From NCBI GenBank assembly GCA_036874045.1, contig JAZBRI010000003.1, positions 18,577,501-18,641,500 of the forward strand: a stretch of 64,000 nucleotides of DNA, read 5' to 3'. Positions 55,528-64,000 of this stretch are shown here, one piece after another. The DNA comes from Cymodocea nodosa (taxonomy: Eukaryota > Streptophyta > Magnoliopsida > Alismatales > Cymodoceaceae). The translations under genes and the position numbers were made by a program. Each line of letters opens with the position of its first letter. The stretch's first letter is position 1. The notes below the pieces were generated by a model. It was not told the DNA's origin and did no database searches. It worked only from the letters and a program-made list of their open reading frames with translations.

Positions 55528-58500
55528 TTTGTGTTGCAGGACGAAACAATATCAAAATGGATCTTGAACAGTGGAGCGTCAAGTCACATGACCGGATAGA
55601 AAAGTTTATTACAAAATTTTACAAATACCATGAAAGGAAGTGTAACATTTGGAAACAAAAGCAAAGATAAAATCATAGGTATGGGCAATGTTCAAATAAC
55701 TCCTACTTGTGTTATTTCGAATGTACTATATGTAGAAAACCTAGGATTTAATTTGCTGAGTGTCATAAAACTAACTGAAAATGGATATTATGTAGTGTTT
55801 GAAGATAATGTATGCAAAGTAATTGATAAAAATAGAGATGAAATTAAGTTTATTGCTAAAAGAAAAGGTTCTATATGTATTTTATCTTTACCTACTGGTG
55901 CAGTTGATTTAAATTCATGTTTGCAAGCTGAAACTAGTGATGCATATCTATGGCATAGAGGGATTGGACATATAAATATGAAACTATTACATAAACTATC
56001 TAGAAAACATTTAGTGAGAGGTTTACCAAAGATTAAATACTTAAAGGAATTTATGTGTGATGCATGTGAGTTAGGTAAACTTCACAAAAACTCTTTTAAA
56101 TCCAAAACAGATATTTCAAGCAAGAGAGTCTTAGAACTTATACATATGGATCTATTTGGACCAACAAGAATCATGAGTCTTGGTGGTAAACGGTATGTAT
56201 TTGTTTTAGTAGATGACTTCTCTAGATACACTTGGGTATATTTTCTAGCATCTAAGACAGAAGTTTTTGAAAAATTTAAAATGTTTTGCAATTTTGTTTA
56301 AAATGAGCAGAGTGTCTCTATTCAAAAACTTAGGAGTGATCATGGAACTGAATTTGATAATGATCAAATGGATAACTATTGTAATGAGCATGACATTGAT
56401 CATAGATTTTCTTTTCCAAGAGCACTGTGTCAAAATGGTGTTGTTGAGAGAAAGAATAGATCACTTCAAGAAATGGCCAGAACTATGTTGAATGAACATA
56501 AGTTACCTCAAAATCTTTGGGCTGAAGTAGTAAATACAGCTTGTTATGTTATTAACAGAAATCATTTAAGACCTCATGTTAATAAAACTCATTTTGAAAT
56601 TATGTTTAACAGGGTTCCAAAAATTTCCTATATGAAACCATTTGGCTGCAAGTGTTTTATTCTAAATACTAAGGATAAAAGGGATAAATTTCAAGCCAAA
56701 TTAGATGAAGGAATTTTTGTAGGTTACTCTACTAGAAGTAAAGCCTATAGAGTATATAACAAGACTTCTAGGACAATTGAAGAAACCTCCATGTAAGCTT
56801 CAATGAAAATTCTCTTAGAGAATCTCAATCTAAAGCTGATAATGATAATTTGATCAATCTTCCAAAAGAGTTAGAGATCAATAGAGAGATTGATGATTTA
56901 TTTGAGAAAATAAAAAAATATGAACTTAAATGATCAAACTAATGATGAAAGTGATGTACCTTTAGATGTTGATGAGAATATTGAGGACAATTATAGAAAT
57001 TGGCGTTATTCTTCATCACATCTCATTACTCAAGTCATTGGTAATATAAATGAGGGAGTTAAAACTAGAGCTTCAGTAAATTTAAATAGTATGTGTATGT
57101 TTGTTTCTATGGTGGAACCAAGGAATATACAAGAAGTATTATCTGATGAAAATTGGATAGTGGCAATGCAAGAAAAACTAAATCAATTCATCAGAAATGA
57201 TGTATGGGAATTAGTCTCTCCACCAGAAAATCAGTCCATAATAGGTACAAAGTAGATCTTTAGAAACAAAACTAACGAAACTAGTCAAGTTATAAGGAAT
57301 AAAGCTAGATTAGTTGCACAAAGGTATACACAAGAAGAAGGATTAGATTATGATGAAACATTTGCTCCTGTGGTTAGGTTAGAAAGTATTAGAATATTAT
57401 TGGCCTATGCTTGTTATATGGATTTTAAATTATAGCAAATGGATGTAAAGAGTGCATTTCTAAATGGTTTAATTAATGAAGAAGTCTATGTAAAACAACC
57501 ACCTGGATTTGAAGATATTAAAAATCCTAACTTTGTGTATAAATTGAAGAAAGCCTTATATGATTTGAAGCAAGCACCTAGATCATGGTATGAAAGGTTG
57601 TCTACTTTTTTAATAAAAAAAGGCTATATCATGGGAAAAGTGGATCATACTCTATTTATTAAGAGAGATGGTAAAGATCAGATTGTTGTTCAAATATATG
57701 TGGATGATATAATCTTTGGAGCAACCTCTGATAAGTTGATAGAAATATTCTCTGAAGAGATGACTAATCAGTTTGAAATGAGTATGATAGGAGAACTTTC
57801 ATATTTTCTAGGACTTCAAATTAAGCAAATGGATAAAGGTATATTTTTAAATCAGGAAAAATATGTAGATGAAATGCTTAAGAAATTTAATTTTAATGAT
57901 ACAAGGATTCAAGGAACTCCTATGAGTACTACTTTAAAGTTAGATATTGATGACATAGGAAAATCTATAGATCAAAGAAAATACAGAAGTATGATTGGTT
58001 CTTTACTTTCTTTGACTGCTAGTAGACCTGATATTATTTTTGCTGTGTGTGTTTGTGCTAGATTTCAATCTAATCCTAAAGAATCACACTTAATTGTAGT
58101 TAAAAGAATATTTAGATATATACAAGGAACTAAAAATTTCGGACTGTATTATTCTAAGGATAGTTCAATAGATCTTATAGGATATATTGATGCTGATTAT
58201 GCAGGATCTAAATCTGATAGGAGTACTAGTGGCACATGTCAATTATTGGGAAATAATTTGGTGTCATGGTTTAGTAAAAAGCAAAACTGTGTAGCACTTT
58301 CTACTACAGAAGCTGAATATGTTGCTGCTGCACTATGTTACACTCAAATTCTGTGGATAAGGCAAACTTTAGAAGATTTTGGATTATCTTATGACACAAT
58401 TGAGATTTATTGTGACAGTAGTTCTATAATAAATCTTTCCAAAAATCTTGTATTACATTCAAGAGCAAAGCATATAGAGGTTAGACATCATTTTCTAAGA

Positions 58501-58644
58501 GATAACGTAATTAACGGAAAAATTAAATTAGAATTTGTGTCTAGTAAAAATCAATTAGCTGATATATTTACAAAACCTCTAGATGAAAATACATTCTACA
58601 ACATTAGATTAAATTTAGGTATTTGTAGGCTATGTGATGTGTAA
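55528..58644 (+). pseudogene. pol: C6 copia pol, frameshifts but full length
   Basis: Protease WILNSGASSHMT: the catalytic Asp is Asn. Integrase LWHRGIGHINM, CDACELGK, HMDLFGP and VERKNRS are present; RT has an intact stretch from 57439 with YVDDIIFGATS; RNase H has LSTTEAEYVAAALC and ADIFTKPLDENTF. Breaks: stop near 56299, frameshifts near 56790 and 56915, Trp-to-TAG near 57253, stop near 57433. RT/RNase H (57439-58644) is a 401-codon open frame, the longest in the window for this part. Confidence 0.92.
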
Positions 58645-60000
58645 AATGCTTAAACTTCACATAAAAAGACAAATATTATTGATAATGTTGTTCACCTCAT
58701 AGATATTATATACTTATTATAAATATCTAAAGTAATATCTAAACTGCTGCTTAAGATACTATGTATTTATTGTAAAATCATAGTAGTATCTTATTGATTT
58801 TAAGTAGTTTATCAATTTTAATGGTTTTTACGATTTTATGTGGAAGTGTAAATGAAAAACATTAAATACTTTTGACATTCTGAAATTTTGATTAAATGTT
58901 TTCTTTGAATCAAGGAAAATGCATATGATCATCCATAAATTTGACTTAATTGATTAAACTTGTAGAATAAGTTATATGTAACTCATCTTAAATTGTTAAT
59001 CAAAAGTATAAGCTTATTGAAACTGATTCATATTCTCAGTACAATCATAGAAGTAAAAATTGTATGAGATTTGTGTTTTATTGCATCTGTATTAATGGAA
59101 TACATATATACTATGCTTAAAATGAAAAGTGCTTACAAAGTGAAAATCTTTGAGAGTTATTGATTAGTTTGATCACGAGCTTTTTGTACTTGAGCAGATA
59201 GGTATGTAAGGATTGTTGTCCTGAAAAAGATTCTTTAAATCTGGCAACCTAAGGTCCTGATTAGATCTGGGATTGTTGATTGAAAGCTCATTACATGGGT
59301 ACATTAGAAAGCTCTTGTATGATTCGAGCTTTTCAAACTAACTTTTAAAGAAAATTATCAATATTTACTGTTTTGAAAAGAAATAGTTGTATCATTAATT
59401 ACAGATATCTTTGAATCGCATATAGTTTCTACCAATATGACTACTGATTTATTGAATCAACATTAGTACTTTTGAAAATGTTTATTTGAGATACATTCTT
59501 TTATTCTCCTTGAATTAATCACATTGAGTTCAAAGTTGTGTTTTGATTCATATACAGTAGGAATTGATTCTGGAAATCATTTTTGATGATGTCAAGATAA
59601 TGAAAGTCTTTGAAAAGAAAATTTAAAAGTATAGTTATACTTAACATCTATTGTCACTACAAGTATATTTTGTATTTTGATTAAATATATTTGAAGTATA
59701 TTTGTAGGGGGAGGATTAACAATGTCAAAAATATATTAATATAATTTAGAATACAAATCTTAGTTAATTTGAATTAATGTCCTCTTAAAATATTGATGAA
59801 ATAATTTAAAAAGACAAATAAACTATTTTAGATTCAAAGGACAAAATGTTCAAATAGTTTACAATGTTCTCAAGATAATGTTAAGTTTAGCATGTGTGTT
59901 GTTTTCTAAACGTTTCAATTGGAAGCATCCAAAAATTGTTTTAAGTGTACTAACTAGATGTTATGTTAGATAAGGTAACGTGTAAAACTGCCTCTAGATA
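58645..60000 (+). other. C6 post-pol noncoding region and cassette
   Basis: Cassette about 58900-59722, very similar to C2 9762-10580. Splice-like GTATGT with GT at 59202 and TATATTTGTAG ending 59707, 506 bp apart. The run TAGGGGGAGG follows. No ORF. Confidence 0.6.
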
Positions 60001-60002
60001 GC

Positions 60003-60152
60003 GTTTTACTCGTTAGCTTAGTTAACTTAACGAGTTATACTTGAATATTTCGGGTACCTTGATTGAATAAACTTTATTCAATATTTATTTAATTTCTAAA
60101 CCCGACTTCTCTTCACGTTGAGTTATACGCCTAAAAACCCTATTTAAACACT
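60003..60152 (+). promoter_or_regulatory. Candidate internal promoter of C6 accessory ORF
   Basis: TTTTACTCGTTAGCTTAG followed by TTAACTTAACGAG (60003-60035), CACGTTGAGTTA (about 60115) and TATTTAAACA at 60141-60150, 80 bases before the ATG at 60231. Matches C2 and C4. Confidence 0.45.
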
Positions 60153-60230
60153 TATTACACGAGCACTTAGGTTATTTGTAAACTTTGTCAAGAAAATCTT
60201 TCCCACTTGTTGCTGTTACAACCTGCGACG

Positions 60231-62495
60231 ATGGTCTCCAAGTTCTACAAAGGTCGTGGTAGAGGAAAAGGCAAAAGCAGAAGAGATGCAAAAGGAAAAG
60301 AAATAGAGAATGATGAAGTTCCACGTACTTGGTTCAAGAAAATATTTCTAGTGGACAAAAGGTTAGTAGAAATTTATAAAGATTACTTCTTTCCTTAGGG
60401 TATATTAGATAAAGTTAGACAAGAACTTCAACATACTGATGCAAATATTACATACATGGGTATTCGTAGTAAATTTGATAGAGAATACAAAATGAAATGT
60501 GTTGAGATTACATTTTTGGAATAGTATGCAAAATATTTAGAAAAAGGTGTAGGCTCATCAAATAGAACTCCTTAAACTCCTATAAACGGTACAAGACTAC
60601 ATGCATTTGAGGAAGAGCATGAATCAGCTATCCCTACTCCTTTATATTCAAAACAAGTAGAATCAGATATTGCTGTAGATAAAACAAAAGTTGATAGTCT
60701 TCGAAAGGTCGTTGCAATAGAAAGTGCCTTAGAAGAATTAAAGTAGAAAACTTTTATGGAGCAATTTGAAAATAAAACAGCAATACTTGAAAAGTAGAAA
60801 CAGAAATGTTATAGAAGAAGGAAAGTTAGAAAAATTATGTCTAAGGAAACAAAGTCTATTGAAAAAGGAAAATCAGATGAAAATTTATTTCCAAAGGAAA
60901 ATGTATGTCTAGACATTGTACCTTATTGTGCATCTCATAAACTCATCAGTTCCGAATACACTGAAACTGATGAAGATAATGAGACTTTATTTTCCCTTGC
61001 TAGAAAGCTTGAGAAGAAATACAAGTCAAATATGAGCTCAAGTTTTTCTATTAGTACAAGTCCTGATGATGCAGAAATTGACAAATCAGAGCATCAGGCA
61101 CCTAACATTGAACAAGTTATTGCAGATATAATTGACAATGTTGAAGCAGTAACTAGTTCACAGGCTGAATTGTCTAGAGTAGCAGATATTGAAAATGTTA
61201 AGACTCCAGAATAGCTAAAAGTTAACTAGCCTTCTACAGAATCTATAGAAGCAGAGTCTAAGAATTCACAGCATGAATCAATAGAATTATCTGTTGAACA
61301 AAATGAACAATTACAGACAAATACATCGACTATAGAATTTGTGAAAAAATTGAACTCTGAACATTCTATAAAGACTGAACAGATGAATGTTGAGCATATT
61401 GACAATGTTCCTAACACTATTGAAGTTGAAGAATCAAGCTTACCTGAGCAGCTTCAAGATAATATTTTGGAAGAGGAACAACATGACATTCATTTTGAAG
61501 AAGAGGTTCCTGAAGATGAATTAAACTCTGAATCATGGCTTCAGGTATTACCTTCTTTGTGTACAATATTAAAAATTCAAGGTAATGCAATTCATTTTAG
61601 ATCTGAAGAAGCATTGTACAAATACAATAATCTGATTACATGTCAGATTCTGCATGCTCGTCCAATAAAATTCAGAAATTTGATGAAAATAAGAGATCTG
61701 TTTGAGTTTCAAGGCCTCATTAAATTCTTGCTAGGAGGAATGAAATGGAAGCAATACATAGAGCTTATTGCAGCTTTTTATAGCAATTTGGTCAAGAATG
61801 GAAATTTTCTGAAAACTCAAATAAATGAACAGGAGTTTATATTGTCTCTTGAGTTAATTTTTGAAGTTTGAGGATTAAAGAATGAAGGTGTTGTTGTTAC
61901 AAACAGATTTGACATGATAAGACAACTGGAATGGAACATTCTGTCTTTATCAAAAATTCCAGATGTATATTCTAAAATGAGATTAATGGAAAATCTGAAT
62001 GCAGAGGCAAGGTTTATTGCAAATATATTACATGCAAATTTATTTCAGACAGTTGGACACAATTTGGAAGTCAGCAGAAGCTGTTTATATGCAACTTATG
62101 GCCTACTAAATAGAATTCAATTAAATTGGTTTGATGTTTTTATGTCTCAACTACAGCATATGAGTTCAAAGTTATTTTATGGTGATGTTGTATGTAGAAT
62201 CCTTGCAAGCCAATTGACTTTATCCGACTGGCCCTCTGAAACTAAAGGCATGAGAGCATTTAGTGTCAAAGATTTGCAAAAATTCCAAGCCATGCATAAA
62301 CCTCAACGACAACAACAACAACCTGATACAAACCATATACAACAACAACAACAAAGTTATTCAGTTCAAGCAGAACAGCAAACTCAGCTACCTCCTGACT
62401 TAGATGTAGTGTTTAACAACATCAGAAATGATATTAGGCATCTAGGAGATGAAATATGTAATGCTATAAGTGATATACTTAGGAGGGGTCGATAA
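60231..62495 (+). pseudogene. C6 accessory protein (plant-transposon-type domain), most complete copia copy
   Basis: About 755 codons, MVSKFYKGRGRGKGKSRRDA to SDILRRGR, with about ten stops (for example near 60396, 60522, 60573, 61212 and 61869). Conserved domain at about 61590-62260: ARPIKFRNLMKIRDLFEFQG, FYSNLVKNGN, GLKNEGVVV, FIANILHANLFQTVGHNLE, NRIQLNWFDVF, KLFYGDVVCR. Then a Gln-rich segment and LGDEICNAISDILRR. Same gene as C4; homologous to gypsy G2's accessory protein. In Sireviruses this position holds an envelope-like ORF, but here neither membrane segment nor signal peptide is visible. Confidence 0.82.
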
Positions 62496-62895
62496 CTGTT
62501 TTTGTTTGTTTCTGAATACAAAATGTAATGTTTGTATTACTTGTTTGATTCATTGAACAATACATTTTTCTGTAAATGTGTTCAATTATTATTCTTGTTT
62601 ACAGAAAGAGTTGTTGTAATTCTCTTATATATATATATATTCTTTGTAATTATCTTTTTGATTAATGACAAAAAGGGGGAGAAATATTATAAAAAGATGA
62701 TTATGATCTTAATTGCATATATATATTATAAAAGGAGATGTTATTTAAATGGTTATTGTAATCTAATAGATAATTAGAAAACTGATACTTATATAATTAT
62801 TGACATCTAAGAGTTTTAGTTTTGAGAGGTAAAATTTACACAAACAATAGAAATAAGCTTAAGTCATAATTGATTTAATATGGTTTTGTCATCAT
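62496..62895 (+). other. C6 3' untranslated region
   Basis: AT-rich, no convincing ORF. Contains ATGACAAAAAGGGGGAGAAA near 62665, a second polypurine-rich run about 230 bases before the LTR-adjacent one. Repeated polypurine tracts fit the multiple-PPT feature described for Sireviruses. Confidence 0.5.
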
Positions 62896-62910
62896 CAAAA
62901 AGGGGGAGAT
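62896..62910 (+). other. C6 polypurine tract
   Basis: CAAAAAGGGGGAGAT immediately before the LTR start TGTTGAGTATTTTTG at 62911. Plus-strand primer for cDNA synthesis. Confidence 0.9.
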
Positions 62911-64000
62911 TGTTGAGTATTTTTGTTTTGATGATGTGTGTTGATTGAAAATAATCATATTTGCTCAATTACTATTGCTTGTGAAAAGAAATTAAAATCA
63001 TCAATTAATATAGAAAAAGCTTACTGATATAAATACTTGTCTATATTGGATCTGAAGTTAATAACTAGTCGTTTCGTTGCATTAATTTCTCATTTAGCTA
63101 AACATTAAGTTAACGTGTGTTTTTATTGAAAAGCATGATATGTTTTAAAGTTATATCTTCTGTATCATGAATAGTGCACGTTTAGACAACTCATTAAGTT
63201 AGAGTTTTGTTTGTATAGAGGTCACGTGAAAATTCGTTAAGTTAGAGGCTTAAAGGTTAAAATTGGTTGCATGATAACTCATTAAGTTAATGAGTAAAAG
63301 AAGAGACGAACTCGTTAAGTTAGTGTTATACACATGGTGAAATTATAAGTTATGAATGTTGTATTGTATCACGTGAGGTGCACATGTTTAACTCGTTAAG
63401 TTAATATAAGTAAACGCGTTGAGTTGCTATTTTGAACACTAAAGCAATGCATTAGGTTAGCGTTATAAACTTAAGTTGTTATTTTTGCATGTGGTAAAAT
63501 TCTTATTATAAAAACATTTGTTTATTACTAAATCGGTGAGTTATCGTTTAACCTTCCGAAAGAAAGGTTAAGCTGGTTCGTTGAGTTAGCATAACACCAC
63601 GGACTTAGTTCGTTGAGTTAGCTACAGTACTTGTCACGTGAAATGGCACATGAGGAACTCGTTAAGTTATATATATATACTTGTGTTACTCATTTAATTA
63701 ACATTACAGTAACGACTTCTTATTACACTAATGAAAAATTTTTGGACGAGAAAGTTTATTTTGCAGGAAATTTTTCAGAGATCTAGGACTGATGATTAAA
63801 GAAAATTTGAAATATAAACATGGGTTAGAACGTGTGTGTTTCAATGAAGGAAAAAGAAAAGACGTGGAGAAGTGGAAAACTGGTAGTGGTTAAACGTGAA
63901 GGATATGCATGAAATGAAGATACAGTATAAAAAGCATAGAATTCTCGTTGATCAAACCATCCCTGCACACCAAAAGAAAAATCTTTTTCAGGGATCAAAA
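62911..64000 (+). repeat. C6 3' LTR, truncated by window end
   Basis: Begins TGTTGAGTATTTTTGTTTTG, identical to the C2 LTR start. It shows the same sequence of CACGTG or near-CACGTG boxes and GTTAAGTTA motifs (63110-63680). Near 63550 it has CCTTCCGAAAGAAAGG, the short form of the module expanded in C3. The window ends before the 65-bp repeat part. Confidence 0.93.

Noticed and set aside
62532-62777. Short hydrophobic ORF after the C6 accessory gene
   Set aside because: AT-rich 3' untranslated DNA; hydrophobicity comes from T-rich codons, with no matching frame recognised in C4.
1-64000. Host single-copy genes
   Set aside because: Every long frame belongs to copia or gypsy genes, or to the F-box and accessory ORFs located within elements; the F-box gene recurs with element sequence in two copies.

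Overview
This is a plant nuclear window made almost entirely of nested, decayed LTR retrotransposons. I see no host single-copy gene, rRNA, tRNA or CRISPR. The DNA is strongly AT-rich. A plant source is indicated by a Sirevirus-type Ty1/copia family (initiator-Met-tRNA primer site, very long Gag with coiled coil), an Athila-type Ty3/gypsy family (FMDDF reverse transcriptase, Asp-tRNA-like primer site) and a plant F-box gene carried by the gypsy-like elements. The species cannot be named from this evidence. Labels used: C1-C6 are copia copies, G1-G3 gypsy copies, X1-X2 copies of a third LTR family.

Layout. 1-2255 and 17596-18592: C1, minus strand, gag plus a 5' LTR split by C2. 2256-17595: C2, plus strand, with 5' LTR, intact gag, nearly intact pol, a post-pol noncoding cassette and the start of an accessory ORF; its two ends share the 5-bp duplication CATCT. 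Nested in it, 11184-17580: G1, minus strand, the best-preserved gypsy pol plus its 5' LTR. 18593-24864: C3, minus strand. 24865-37867: G2, plus strand: pol, accessory ORF, capsid Gag, F-box gene, noncoding cassette, PPT, LTR, then a second primer site. 37899-40224: G3, minus strand, a second capsid-Gag and F-box copy facing G2. 40225-51313: C4, minus strand (3' LTR, accessory ORF, pol, end of gag), interrupted by solo LTR X1 (48698-50331, duplication GTCAT). 51314-51743: X2 fragment. 51744-53250: C5 pol tail. 53272-64000: C6, plus strand (gag, pol, cassette, accessory ORF, PPT, 3' LTR running off the window).

The most interesting result is that the copia and gypsy families, which are unrelated superfamilies, share several modules here. 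(1) Both have a homologous accessory protein after integrase. (2) Both have a roughly 800-bp noncoding cassette with splice-site-like ends. (3) Both have arrays of a 12-bp motif, TAACTYMACGRR, often as inverted pairs 3-5 nt apart, in their LTRs and upstream of the accessory ORFs. In addition, the gypsy-like elements carry an F-box gene downstream of a capsid Gag that lacks a zinc knuckle, while the pol-bearing G1 keeps the knuckle but has no capsid domain. I infer a group of elements that exchange modules and share cis-regulatory sequence, possibly with complementation between copies. Most ORFs are broken, so activity would have to come from intact relatives elsewhere.
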